A DNA stretch of 64,000 bases from Chrysaora quinquecirrha (Eukaryota; Cnidaria; Scyphozoa; Semaeostomeae; Pelagiidae), in assembly GCA_014526335.1 (NCBI GenBank), contig JACTAT010000009.1, forward strand, positions 496,001 to 560,000. The letters run 5' to 3'. Shown in pieces: positions 22,501-32,400 of this stretch (position 1 is the stretch's first letter; each line of letters starts with the position of its first letter). A program made the translations under genes and the position numbers. Below the pieces are notes generated by a model, which worked only from the letters and a program-made list of their open reading frames with translations, did no database searches and was not told the origin of the DNA.

Positions 22501-24873
22501 GCTATCCCAATCAATCTGGTGTTTTTCCGTCCAACAATGATCTTTCTTTATATTTTCAGATGAACAAATGTTATGTTACAGATTAGCTGACGCTGCCATT
22601 GATATTTATGCAATGATATGTGTCACTTCAAGGTAACTGGGACATTTTTTGCTCATATAAAAGTCTGTTAAAACCTTGAAACAAAATAGCGAAAACAATA
22701 AACGCTATCAGTGGCGTAGGAGCCGGGGGGCAGGGGGGGGGGCACGTGCCCTCCCAGTTTTCTGCCAAATCTTATGCCTGCCCCTTTTATATCTGAAAAG
22801 TGCCCTTCCTTACACCTTGAAAGGCTAAGTAGGACCACCAACTGCCTTGGAAATATGTTATAATTAAGAATTTTAGTCTGAAAGAGTCTACAAGAGCCAA
22901 AGCAGCTGCTTCTATATTCAAAATTTTCCGGGGCGCATGCCCCCGGACCCCTCTAGGAGGTGCGCCTTCGGCGCACTTGCTCTCCATATTGCCCCTTTTT
23001 CATGTGCTCCCCCACTTTTCAATACCCTCCTACGCCTCTGAACGCTATGAGAGAAAATATTCGATTGTTATAGCCATAGGAAATATGAATGGGTTAATAG
23101 CTCATGGAGGACAAAGTTATCAGCGGGATTTTTTCAGTGATCGCGTTGCCCCTTTTTATAAGGGGGGTCATAGGGAGGGTAAAAAATCCGTAAACCGCAA
23201 ATTTTTCAGCCAAAACCGTACAAGCACATATGTTTTTCTTTAAAACCGTATAACCGCACCGAAATCGCAAATTCAAAAACCGTAAAACCGCTCTTAAAAT
23301 GTCGAAAACCACAAACCGTCATGCCCCATGACCCCTAGACTTGCTCCAAGTCTATTTCTTAATGTCCTTCTCCAACGGTCCACCATTCCGTGGTAACAAA
23401 AGAATGGTAGGCCTTTGGAGAAGGATATTAAGAAATAGACTTGGAGCAAGTCTACATGACCCCCTCTATAAGAGCAATGTTTAAAAGGAACGTGACGTTG
23501 AAATTGTTGGTAAAATGTTTCTTAATTTCAGAATCAACTGGCGTTAAGTATAATGTGTTAGAAACATCTGGGCTGGAAATGAAATTAAGGCGCTGACCAA
23601 ACGATCAAAGAATGTTGGTTAAACATTTGAGATTTGCTTGTCAATCAAAATGTTTGACCATTTGGCCATGTCCATAAACATTGCTTGTCCAACTTTTTGT
23701 TTGCGTCAAGCGAAAAATGTTTTTGAACTTTCTCAAAAACATCACGCTACAAAATTTGTTACTTTTCCTTGTCAAGCAATGTTTTTGAACGTGGCCAAAC
23801 GGTGAAACATTTGTTGTACAGCTAATTGAAAATGTTGGACCAACAATGTTTGATCGTTTGGCCAGAGCCTTAGGTTCTTCGTGGTAATATTTTGATTTGT
23901 ATTTATCAAACGCCAGTTATCTGATGTGCATCGTTTTATTTCAGGGCATCAAGGTCACTAGAAAGAAATATTGAGTCTGCAGACCACGAGGCAAAATTAT
24001 GCACAGTTTTCTGCTCAGAAGTAAGTGCTTTTCAATTATATTCCCCAAAAATAAGAATGGCAAATGGTTTTATCATTTCAAATCTTACATCAAGCAAATG
24101 CAGCTTGAATATAATTGCAAATTATACATCCTCTATATCCAGATCATCGATTACTTTAAGTAGAGTACTAGTTTCCACTAGAACATTCTTTCTATTTTGA
24201 AAAAGATGGATGAAAAAAATTTGATCGTACCTCAAGCTTTTTTCGTCTGACCCTCCTCAGCATATAATCTTCAGAAGAAGACCGAGACAATTGACTAGGG
24301 CGAAGTTGATACTCAGTCCGACACTCCCCAAAGTATAAACGTCAGAAACAGGCTGAAACATTTGACTAAGGTTGAATTTATACCCAGATTAGGGTTTACA
24401 ACTTCACTGAACATTAAAGTTTAGTGAAAAATCCAGTTCATTTGACTACTCAAAATTTGTTCAGTTGTATGTTCAGTTCATTTGGCCACTCAACTGAACA
24501 AACACCGAACATTTATCCGATATACGGCAACTTTCTCAGTGTTTTCAATAAAAAATCTCGAGTTTCGCGCTTTCGCACCAAAATAACAGCATGAAAAAGA
24601 GGCTGAAGAGGTTCAGCAAGTCTTCAGTGAAATGTTCAGTTCATTTGCCCAGGGCCTAAGCAGCAGAGATACATTGAGAGTGGAAGGGGTTTTTGTCGAA
24701 TTTTTGCGTGTGTAAAATTCCTCCTTCTGTTTTAGGCCGCAGAGCGTGTGAATGCAAATTTAAGATCGTTGTCAGACAAAATCAGAATAGGAAATGATAC
24801 AAAGAAGAAAGAAATAGCGGAAGATATTTTCAACAAAATGTCAACTATTCCTGTTCATCCGATTGGATTCTAA
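6772..24873 (+). CDS. ACADVL: Very long-chain acyl-CoA dehydrogenase, mitochondrial (25 exons found, one missing)
   Basis: FAD enzyme of the first step of mitochondrial beta-oxidation of long acyl-CoAs. Exons: 6772-6866, 7043-7100, 7789-7861, 9020-9084, 9416-9508, 10107-10148, 11678-11746, 12649-12714, 13635-13702, 14250-14295, 15351-15436, 15961-16009, 16458-16503, 17165-17268, 17433-17537, 18704-18790, 19262-19297, 19980-20006, 20172-20272, 21000-21097, 21371-21443, 21982-22054, 22560-22632, 23945-24020, 24736-24873; all phases agree except at the two defects. The start gives an Arg/Ser-rich, acid-poor presequence. VLCAD hallmarks are [36 protein letters not shown], the catalytic-Glu motif IFEGTND, and the C-terminal extension ending HPIGF (human NPLGF), which excludes ACAD9. 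Defects: no exon for the LASGE...FCLTEP...GSDAA segment (about 22 residues) in 12715-13634, and exon 20172-20272 is one T short at 20248-20251. About 615 residues are assembled; human has 655. Confidence 0.93.
8498..8940. mobile_element. Palindromic MITE (family A) with TTA duplication
   Basis: Begins GGCCCTGGCCAAATGATC after TTA (8495-8497) and ends GTTTGGCCAGGGCC before TTA (8941-8943). Arms contain paired AACATTTGAAATTTGCTTG / CAAATTTTAAATGTTG and GACCGTTTGGCCA / GGCCAAACGGTC blocks. It is a clean copy, 443 bases, without coding capacity, in ACADVL intron 3. A 3-bp TTA/TAA duplication is typical of PIF/Harbinger elements; the superfamily is inferred from that alone. Confidence 0.85.
9160..9320. 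repeat. Imperfect inverted repeat (TTAGATGG / CTAAAAACGTCTAA type)
   Basis: TTTTTAGATGGTTTTC on the left faces GACGTTTTTAGACCATC on the right, with several TTAGAC/GTCTAA words between. Probably a degenerate MITE in ACADVL intron 4. Confidence 0.4.
9940..10085. repeat. Dispersed repeat (AGTATAAAC.TCAGAAAC family), copy 1
   Basis: CAGTATAAACATCAGAAAC ... TTGACTAA ... CAAAATGCACCGATCAGAA is shared in order with 24320-24400 and 31440-31575. Non-coding; lies in ACADVL intron 5. Confidence 0.55.
10196..10640. mobile_element. Two fused family-A MITE copies
   Basis: TTA|GGCCCTGGCCAACGATC begins at 10196. A second left end, TTA|GGCCCTGGCCAAATGATC, begins at 10431, and the shared right end GTTTGGCGAGGGCG stops at 10640 before TTA. 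The first copy is interrupted by or fused to the second. In ACADVL intron 6. Confidence 0.75.
10692..10952. repeat. Degenerate family-A MITE
   Basis: GGCCCTGGTGATGATC on the left, ATTGCTTGACAAGCA inside and ATGTTTGATCAGCAATGTTTGAGATTTTGGCCC on the right follow the family-A order with many changes. Confidence 0.6.
11152..11510. mobile_element. MITE, TA duplication, CACTCTT...AAGAGTG ends (family B)
   Basis: TA|CACTCTTCTCTCTATAAGAAC on the left and CCTATAAAAAGAAAGAGTG|TA on the right. The interior has GAGCCTGAAATGCTCTTAATCTG and GGCCAGCCTCAGCTTGTTCTTA, shared with 13305-13502 and 35689-36048. TA duplication fits Tc1/mariner-type elements. In ACADVL intron 6. Confidence 0.8.
12109..12420 (-). 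repeat. LINE 3' coding relic
   Basis: Two overlapping minus-strand frames read [12 protein letters not shown]... and then, after a shift, [37 protein letters not shown]. These are the loose C-terminal motifs (LxWxxLxxR, then GxKxFxxRGAKxWNxLP...FK) that close many non-LTR retrotransposon polyproteins. The frame break and the lack of upstream reverse transcriptase show it is dead. In ACADVL intron 7. Confidence 0.55.
13018..13304. repeat. Foldback element with GTGGATCCGATC arms
   Basis: AAAGTGGATCCGATCTACTTTTGGTACGGATAGGCC on the left is mirrored by GGCCTATCCGTACCAAACT...GGATCCGATCCACTTTTG on the right, and an inner GTGGATCCGATCCAAAACTGG is also present. No coding capacity. (Motifs are given in parts; each arm is about 45 bases.) Its right edge meets the broken end of a family-B MITE. 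Confidence 0.65.
13305..13502. repeat. Family-B MITE, left half deleted
   Basis: From GCAGCATTCTTGTCTAT to CTTATAAAAAAAAGAGTG|TA this matches the right half of the copy at 11152-11510. The left half and its terminal repeat are absent, replaced by the foldback element at 13018-13304. Confidence 0.75.
13716..14071. repeat. Local tandem duplication, two units of about 178 bases
   Basis: The block from GTC(G/C)TCTTTAG(T/C)CTT through TTCGTTGAATRCTGAGACTTAATG to GGGCTTGTAAGAATTTGGTCCCACTATA occurs twice in direct succession (about 13716-13891 and 13892-14071) with about 10% differences. It lies in ACADVL intron 9. Confidence 0.85.
14545..15005. repeat. Foldback element with internal minisatellite
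   Basis: Left arm ACACGCTAGCAACGCACAAC..GGTGGATACGCACTACT is mirrored by the right arm AGTAGTGCGTAT(C/T)C..GTTAGCGCGTG. Between them are many CCACCACAGTA / CATCAAGCATAATAAC units, in one orientation on the right and inverted on the left. Same family as 5127-5395 and 61048-61178. In ACADVL intron 10. Confidence 0.8.
16813..17150. repeat. Degenerate tandem repeat of TGATTCGATGATGATTAA-type units
   Basis: About 20 imperfect units built from ATGATTCGATGATGA and AATTAATGATT words. It creates a long open frame that is only repeat. It ends about 15 bases before the acceptor of the ACADVL exon at 17165, so the array takes up the branch-point region of that intron. Confidence 0.85.
19336..19762. repeat. 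(ATC)n trinucleotide microsatellite
   Basis: Nearly continuous ATC/ATT/ACC triplets; the purest part lies near 19470-19530. Long frames on both strands (poly-His or poly-Ile forward; poly-Met, poly-Asp on the reverse) are artefacts of the repeat. In ACADVL intron 17. Confidence 0.95.
20617..20909. mobile_element. Family-A MITE, TTA duplication
   Basis: TTA|GTCTCTGGCCAAACGATC at the left and GCTTGGCGAGGGTC|TTA at the right, with the usual inner AACATTTGAAATTT and GACCGTTGGCCAC blocks. 293 bases, in ACADVL intron 19. A lone end of the same family (TTGGCCAGGACCTAA) lies at 20452-20466. Confidence 0.75.
22709..23040. mobile_element. hAT-like non-autonomous element with perfect 8-bp duplication
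   Basis: Starts CAGTGGCGTAGGAGCCG and ends CCCTCCTACGCCTCTG, an inverted pair of the CAG(N)G(N)CG type usual for hAT transposons. The 8 bases AACGCTAT at 22701-22708 are repeated exactly at 23041-23048. Length 332 bases, no transposase. In ACADVL intron 23. Confidence 0.85.
23336..23454. mobile_element. 119-base palindromic MITE with 9-bp duplication
   Basis: TAGACTTGCTCCAAGTCTAT...AAGGAC is mirrored by ...AGAAATAGACTTGGAGCA..TCTA; arms of about 52 bases pair almost perfectly around a short loop near 23385-23403. CATGACCCC at 23327-23335 is repeated at 23455-23463. A 9-bp duplication is typical of Mutator-type elements. In ACADVL intron 23. Confidence 0.85.
23589..23869. mobile_element. Family-A MITE
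   Basis: Left end GGCGCTGACCAAACGATC, right end GATCGTTTGGCCAGAGCC followed by TTA; the left is preceded by TTAA. Inner blocks ATTTGAGATTTGCTTGTC and GTGGCCAAACGGTG are in family order. In ACADVL intron 23, about 75 bases before the acceptor at 23945. Confidence 0.8.
24300..24662. repeat. Dispersed repeat copy 2 followed by a GTTCAGTTCATTTG foldback
   Basis: 24320-24400 repeats the AGTATAAAC.TCAGAAAC block of 9940-10085. From about 24404 to 24655, CACTGAACATT...CAGTTCATTTG and AAATGTTCAGTTCATTTGCCCAGGGCC|TAA form an inverted arrangement ending like family A. Confidence 0.5.
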
Positions 24874-24966
24874 TTAGCTGCAGTTTGAATTTGAAAATGG
24901 TGAGTTTACTGTTCAATATGTTTTTTCTCAAGGAAGTAAATAGAATCAAGTATAAGGCAGCCCTAA

Positions 24967-25409
24967 GGTTCTGGCCAAACGATCAAACATTGTTTGTCAA
25001 ACATTTCAAATTTGCTTTACAACAAATGTTTGATGTTTGGCCACGTCCAAATACATTGCCGTCCAACAACGATGTTATTATTAATGCTTAAGCACGAACG
25101 CCTTGTTGCTAAGAAATGTTGTTAGGTGCCGAAATGTTGCAAGTTGTTGAAATTTGACAATAACAAAACAAATGTTTGACAAACAATGTTGGAAAGGCGG
25201 CCAAACGATCAAACATTGCTTGACAAGCAAAACTAAGCAAAATTTGTGGCGTGATGCTTTTGAAAAAGTTCAAAAACATTTTTTGCGTGACGCACGCAAA
25301 AAATATTGGACGAGCAATGTTTTTCGACGTGGCCAAACGGTCAAGCATTTTGCCTGACAAGCAAATCTCAAAGGTTAGACCAACAATGCTTTATCGTTTG
25401 GTCAGGGCC
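24967..25409. mobile_element. Family-A MITE downstream of ACADVL
   Basis: TAA|GGTTCTGGCCAAACGATC to ATCGTTTGGTCAGGGCC, 443 bases, the same length as the clean copy at 8498-8940. It lies about 95 bases past the ACADVL stop codon and may fall inside the 3' UTR. Confidence 0.8.
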
Positions 25410-25761
25410 CAAGTGTTCGTTTTATTCATTGTATCTTGCAGGGAGAATTTGGAAGTATTGGAAATCGCATGTGTCGCTTAAAACGGTTTGGAAAAATCAC
25501 TTTTAATTTTAAACTTGAAAAGTGAAAACGTATTCTGAAAGAACTTTCATTTTATTTATAAAGAAATGTACATGCTAGAATTACCTATACCACGTATTTT
25601 ATTCCCCTTGCCTTTTTTGTATGAAATGTAAAATATTGAATGAAATTAACATTAGGCTGAAAAGTTAACATCAATTTCTGCATCGCATAACCCCTTTGGG
25701 AGTTTTACTTGATTGTCACATTGCGGTTTTGCAGCTTTGCCCTGTTCTTGTCCATTGTTTA

Positions 25762-25977
25762 GGCCGTTGCCAAACGGACACATATTGTTCGTCAAACATT
25801 TGAAATTTGCTTGTCAGGCAAAATGTTTTGCCGTCTGGCCACGTTGCAAATATGGCAATATTGCTCGTCAAACATTTCTTGCTTGTGACATTCGACTTTA
25901 GAAGCAACGTTTTGCAACGTGACCAAACGGCAGTTGAAATGTTTGACCAGCAATGTTTTGCTCGTTTGGCCAGAGCC
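25762..25977. mobile_element. Short family-A MITE, TTA duplication
   Basis: TTA|GGCCGTTGCCAAACGG and GTTTGGCCAGAGCC|TTA; the interior is reduced to about half of the full-length copies. Confidence 0.75.
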
Positions 25978-25980
25978 TTA

Positions 25981-27357
25981 CGCTCTAATGATAAAATATA
26001 CAAAATTGTGGGGCACCTTTTTCACTGCACTGTTTTAATATGAAACTGGGAGACAATGCATTTTGTCTGTTTTTGGAACGACTTAAGTTTAAATGTTGCT
26101 GAAACAAGCAATTTTTGACAATTTTCTTGCTCGTGTGGAAGATAAACCACAAACTTTATTTGACAGAATCATCTTTGTCTAGTTTTATAAACTTTATACG
26201 CTCGTGCAGATTTGTCTAGTTAAATGCACGAGCATTTTTCGCATTTGACAATTAAATCTTTTTACTTCTGAACAAATTAACGTGTCATATTTATTTCTTA
26301 TATCACATTTTCCAACTGCACGAGAAAAACTAACTAAAGAACCAAAATTGCTCCTGAAAACTACACTGTTTTGATCAACACTAGAAGGGTTTCCTACTTT
26401 TGTATTGTGACCTTGCAATGCCGAATTCGCTTTGTGCGTGCAAAACCATTGTTTGTATATGTACTCCTCAATGCAAGTGATTCCCGTGCTATCCGTATCC
26501 TCTAGAGAGAAAGCATATAGCTAAAATAGGCAGTAATCGGTTGTCAATATTCATGTGCGCTGCGCTGCTAGAGAGCAACATTTGGCAGTCTCGTGCCATT
26601 TTCCGAGGCCTTCGTGGCGCAGTAGCAGCTGGATAATGTTCTGTTCCTTCTGTGTGGGTGGTTGTGAAGGAAGTTTGCGTAATTCTTGGAAGAAGTACAC
26701 GAAGAAGAAGCGTTTTGAAGATGTATGAAGCTGTTGTTTGACAAGATGATGCCTTGGTGAGTGATTTTTTCAATTTCTAATCTTAGGCCTAGTCGCTTAA
26801 AGAGGGAATTATGGTTTATCAATCACTTCAGGTTTGTTTACCAAGCAAATTAGTTTCCATCTTGCCGGCGACCAAAGCAAAATCAGCAGAACTTGTTGGG
26901 TAATGTTTTGAAAACATTTTCCACTTTTCACGAGGACAAACGTTTTAGCGGCCATAGTTTTGCGAATTGGCCAGCCCAATGCGGCCCAATGCACGGACAA
27001 ACATTTTTGGTAAACAATGTTTTCTGGTCATCACATCTTTATTATGTATGCTATTTAACGGTCATACGACCCTTGCCGTTATTCGTTAATTTGTAGCACT
27101 GCAGGTTCATGCCAGGTCTGCTTGAAAATCTGCAAGTTTATTCTGATACCCTACGCATTGGTCGTTTCGTCTTTGAATCCCTCTGAGTTAAGATTTGTTA
27201 CTCGTTGAGAAATGGCCGTAAACCACCCTGCCATGAAATTTTGTCCTTTGGACGTTGAACATTATGACTTTGCCTTTGAGTCGAAGTTGCAGAGTGCTTA
27301 TTTCAGCAACAAAGGCGTGGTGCGCTGCACAACAAACTTCACTTCACCCAGTACGTA
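25981..27357. other. Intergenic between ACADVL and CBS
   Basis: No exon or RNA gene was supported. Sequence near 26830-27030 has weak family-A words (ACCAAGCAAATTAG, GACAAACATTTTTGGTAAAC) and may be an old copy. No clear polyadenylation signal for ACADVL was identified with confidence. Confidence 0.4.
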
Positions 27358-27365
27358 GTACTACT

Positions 27366-27843
27366 CAGGGGCGGACTGGCAGGGATGCTAGGTTGCGATT
27401 GCAACCCGGGCCTTCTTATTATAGGGTCTTTAACAAACGTTTTTTGTTGTTTCTTGAACAAATTTCTTCGATTTCTTGGGATTTCGAAGAGATTTGGATT
27501 GGTTTGGCTCAGTCTGAAAACAGTTGGAAATGACAGAAATTGTTTCTCAATGCAGATAATTGGAAAGAAGTAAAAATAAAAAGATAATCAGCATATGCGC
27601 ACAAAATATGGAAGCAAGAAAATATAGAAATGCGAAAATACGTATAAAGGGAGACGATTTTGCCATCGTAATATCGCAATTAAGGAAAGAAGTATTTTAC
27701 ATGAACAGTAGCTCTTGCCTCGAAATGATTTTTTACAGAGGAGCTCTCTAGAAGCAACTGACAAGAAAAATCGCTATAGTAACAACAGTCGCCTTTTACT
27801 GGAAATAGCAACCCTTGAGAGATTCGCTGCCAGTCCGCCTCTG
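27366..27843. mobile_element. hAT-like non-autonomous element with perfect 8-bp duplication
   Basis: CAGGGGCGGACTGGCAG at the left and CTGCCAGTCCGCCTCTG at the right are 16 of 17 inverted. GTACTACT at 27358-27365 is repeated exactly at 27844-27851. No transposase frame is present. Sister copies lie at 49302-49781 (full) and 46735-46885 (right part). Confidence 0.9.
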
Positions 27844-27851
27844 GTACTACT

Positions 27852-28499
27852 GTACACTTGCCTTAACGACCCATCGTACACTACATTATAACAATCGAGA
27901 ACACAATAAAGCACGTTTCAAAAGAGTAAAAAACAAGTTTCATCGGAAACATATCATATCATTGGGAAATAAACAAACTCAACAATCTCAAAAGCTAAAG
28001 ATAATGTTAAGACATATTAAGAATCGATAAGTACTAGATAATACCAAATATTATTTTAGGCAAGGTGAAACTTGCAGAATAAAGTGAATAAATCTCGGTT
28101 AATAGCCATATAATTTAAATAATGCGATACATTCCATTCTGGTATATAAATGGTTTATTTTTATTTGATAGGTAAATAGAATAAAATTATTTTATCGTTT
28201 AAACAAGGAAGTTTATAACTTACAGTACATCTGATTATAAGGAAAAGTCTAAAAATTTATTGGTCTGAATAAAATGAAACAAAGATCGACTTATATGTGT
28301 CCGTTGATTAATCTTTGGATCGCAATGTCCAAAATCAGCGATCTGGACTGGTTCTTAAGATGTCCGGATGGCCCGGACGCTAAAAGATCGAGAAGCTGCA
28401 AGATTTCTGTCAGATTGAGAAATAAACTTTTCTTAGCCTATGGCACTTTTACCATAGTAGAAATTTCTTGAAGGATTTATATACTTCCAAGAATACACT
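27852..28499. other. Intergenic, AT-rich, nothing recognised
   Basis: No coding exon, RNA gene or inverted repeat was seen. Confidence 0.4.
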
Positions 28500-28935
28500 G
28501 TTTTTAATATGAGACTGGTCAATAAGCAACTAGGGCTGAGATTTTGTTAAAATTTTTGGTGAAATAGCTTTCTTTATACTGTACATCTTCGCAAACTTGT
28601 CAATAATATTGAAAAGCCAGAAAAGAGCAAAAATAAGAGGTTTTAGGGGGTACCAGTCATTCTGCGAGGGCTAAAACACAACACTACACTTTTTTTAAAT
28701 AAGCAACCGGTCAATAAGCAACTATAGGGCTGAGATTTTGTTAAACTTTTTGGTGAAATAGCTTTCTTTATACTGTACATCCTTGCAAACTTGTCAATAA
28801 CATTGAAAAGCCAGAAAAGAGCCAAAAAAGAGGTTTTAGGGGGTACCATTCATTCTGCGAGGGCTGAAATACTAGATATGTTAAGCAACTCTTGAGGGCT
28901 GGACCAAAGTCCAGTTGCTTATTGAAAAAAGTACA
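28500..28935. repeat. MITE with AATAAGCAAC ends and an internal duplication (family C)
   Basis: Right end CCAGTTGCTTATTGAAAAA mirrors TTTTTAATAAGCAACTGG-type left sequence. Inside, a block of about 160 bases (GGTCAATAAGCAACT...GGGGGTACC..TCATTCTGCGAGGGCT) occurs twice, at about 28517-28675 and 28708-28868. A relative lies at 55539-55901. Confidence 0.7.
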
Positions 28936-29493
28936 AAATTTCTAGTTTACTGTGAGACTATTCGAGAATAGCCTCGTATCATTTTCGAGTTAGAAAATGA
29001 AGAATTTCATAGCAAGAATTGTCTATAAATATTCGAAACCAGATAAAAAATATTCAATATGACGTTGCAAAATGAATAAAGCTTCTTAGGTTTTAGCTGA
29101 TCTTCTACTCTATTTAAAGAGAGTTTCCTGAAAAGGCCCTTGTTGTCCAGTTTCTTATAAGTGGCTTCTTATAAAAAGATAAGTGTATCCATCGGTTCTC
29201 GTCCTTGAAACAACCTGAAATACTCTTTTTGTCTTTAAATGTCTTTCGCGTCGATGGATAGGCGAAAAAATATGTTTATCGATATCATTTGTTTGTCTTC
29301 CAAAGAAATCTCTTACTGTTTATCTCTACTGTATATAGCGTAAATAATAAATACAAAAAACAAATAAGCAATAACACTACTTAAAGTTCATTGTCATTCC
29401 ATAGTTCTTAAAACCAGATCCAAAACATAACGCTATGTCAATGAATTTTTCATTTCCAGTCATTTAATGAAAATGTGCATACAAACATTTGGC
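28936..29493. other. Downstream flank of CBS
   Basis: AT-rich, with no gene seen. An ATTAAA word on the minus strand at about 29462-29467 is a weak candidate polyadenylation signal for CBS, roughly 30 bases past the stop codon. Confidence 0.35.
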
Positions 29494-32400
29494 CTAAGGC
29501 TTTGATGGGGAATCTTCACTCACTGGTCCTTCCTTAGTGATGAAACGAAGCAGATCCATTCTGGTTACAATGCCAAAAATGATTTCTTTTGTTGATGATG
29601 CATCTCGGCCAGTATCTGTAAACAAGAAAGAATTCACATCAAATCCCGCGTAAATAACTGGAATTGAACTGGAACAGGCTTTTCAAAAAAATATGCGAGT
29701 TTTCACTTAAAGCTGAGTGCAATCTTGGTTGACCAGTAAAATTAATCAATGAATATACTACAATGTCGCCTTTTCGGATTTAGCTACAGGATACGTAGCA
29801 TTAATCCGAGCGAACACAGCAGATTTTTATCGTTGCGAGATGCGATTGCAAAACATTTTGGTTGCCGCACACAGCAGATTTTTATCGTCAATGATTGACA
29901 TGCGCCTTCGTAAAATATTCTTCTACTGCTGCGTGGCAGATAATTTTGGCGCCAAGTTCCTCTCTTTTGGCTGCCATTGCGCGCTTCAATTGGTTACATT
30001 TGTCACATTATCCACGATTTTTGTCGTAAAGCATCACACACAGAAGATTTTTGTTTTTCATCTCATGCGATCGAAAAAAAACATCAAACATGTTTGATTT
30101 CAAAAATTGGTCCCTTACGATAAAAATCGTTAGTTTTTAGTCACCGCACACAGCAGATTTTTTGCACCAAAGACAAAAATCGCATGTCGCAACGATAAAA
30201 ATCTGCTGTGTTCGCTCGGCTTAATGCTACGTATCCTGTAGCTAAATCCCAATAGGCAACATTGTAGTATATACATTGATCAATTTTACCGGTCAACCAA
30301 GACTGTGCAAATATAAGGAATTACTCACACAAATGCTGTGAATGAACGACCAGTGCGTAATAATCATGATCCAATATTCTTGACAAACTTCCCAGGCTTG
30401 TGTTTATCGACACCTAAAATTCCACAATGATACGATTAGCCTAACGTAATTCGCAGACAACATTGAAAACTTGAGCTACTAACAAAATATTGCCAATACT
30501 GGAGATGTTCTAACTCACACAAAATTCATAATTAATGATAATCACATAAATGACATTCAATGCACATGATACAGTACCTGATACAGTTCTGCTAGCATCA
30601 TGCCTCGACGCAGGAGTGAGGGGGCACCCATATGTAACGGAGCATACGGATCATAGACCCCAAAATGCTCTATATTGGGGAATGGCTGAGGAGCTAGTTA
30701 GTTCCACTTTAGTTCCACTGGTAACACTCAATAAACATATTACAAAGGTAACAACAATATGATTGGGGTCCAGTGCCCTAGCTTTACCACTTATACGTGG
30801 GAAGCCTCTTGAATTGAATTGCTGAGGTTGGTACTACACCGCTTTTATATCTTAATTAACAGCGCACCTCGTGTGGCTGTTTATGTTTGTTACTATCCCA
30901 ATACAGCGTTTAAAGTGTCATTGACATCTTCAATATACACGAGGAAGATTCAGTTTTTCTATTGTTTAATTCGTTTGCCCAGGGCGTTACAATATACACA
31001 ATACTTCATAAGGTTGTCTTTAATCCCAATGAAATGAATTGCAGCAACATCATAAGACGATATCATACCTTCTTAAACTTGTCATAAATGCATTCTGACA
31101 GTGGAGTTTCTGGCGTGACTGTACCAGCAACGATACGTGACATCAGGTTTCCCAAAGTAATCATGCCCAACACAAATCTAAAGCAGAAAATTCACTGAAA
31201 TACTTAGTAAAAATTTCACAATATATATAGACTGTTAGACAATCCATCTTAACTATAAAAAGGAATTACTTTTTGCGAACGAAAATTGTTTAAAATTAGG
31301 AACATAGGTCGAAAATCTTCGATTATTCAGAACTGTACTATATAGACGTTTTAGTAATTAATACGTTTTTGAGTGGTACAAAGTCTCAAAATTTCTAAAA
31401 TCTGCGGAAAACATCTCTGGACATATTTAAAAGCTTTTTTCTCCGACACTTCTCAGAGTATAAATGACAGAATCAGACCGAAACAATTGACTAAGGCGGA
31501 ATATATACCCAAATACGGATAAAAATGCACCAATCAGAAAGGAAAGCCGAATTGGCATTGTGTTTTGAACACATGTAAAAGTTTGCAGGGTACAGCAGGA
31601 GAATGAATAGAATCAACTGAAGAGTTTAAGTAAGAAAAAGAACTCTTTTTGTCTACACAAAACCTGCACTTTGGTTTTGATGCGGACAGATCCCAAAACT
31701 CCTACATGGAACAAAGATCTTGTTTTGCCAATTATTTGAAAACAATCCTCGCTGTAATTTTCTGTGCAGACCAACAAGGCTTTGAAGTATGTCCAGAGAT
31801 GTTTCCGCTTTTTCTCGCAGTTTAACTAGTTATACAATACAAAAACGATGCATACGATACATACCCTCCTTCATTGACAACTGGCAATTGATCGTATGTC
31901 TCTCTGGAAAAAAAGAAGAAAATGAATTTAAACGACCATGCCACTTTTAACATGATAAATGTAAATGCAGGTCTGAACGTTAGTCTAAGGCTCTAATTTT
32001 AGTTTTCCTATTATTTTTCAGGGCCTAACTCAGCAATATAAAGTGGACAGAGTGCACCAAATCATGAACAAGTAAGCTGGTGCAGTTGATCAAATCCACG
32101 GCGCTGATGCATGTTAGTTACCATTTAATGCCAGCGGGCAGAACCAGCACTTGAACAAAGAGGTAAGTGATTTATAGTTGATATTAATAGTTTATTTTTG
32201 TAGTTTATAGCTCAGTTCTTTTTTCGTTCCCGGCAACATCCCATTTCTACTGCTGGCTGGTGTGGCCAATTTTAAGGTCTCCCTTACTTAGCAGTTATTT
32301 TTAATATCAACGCCAGGCCGACCTCTTCACTGGCATTGATGGTGGCCATTGCAAGAGGGTTTTTACGTCCTTGGTGGTCTTTAAAGTCCCAATAATTTCG

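Noticed and set aside
6772..24873. Identification as ACAD9
   Set aside because: Diagnostic residues ([45 protein letters not shown]-terminal PIGF) agree with ACADVL, not ACAD9.
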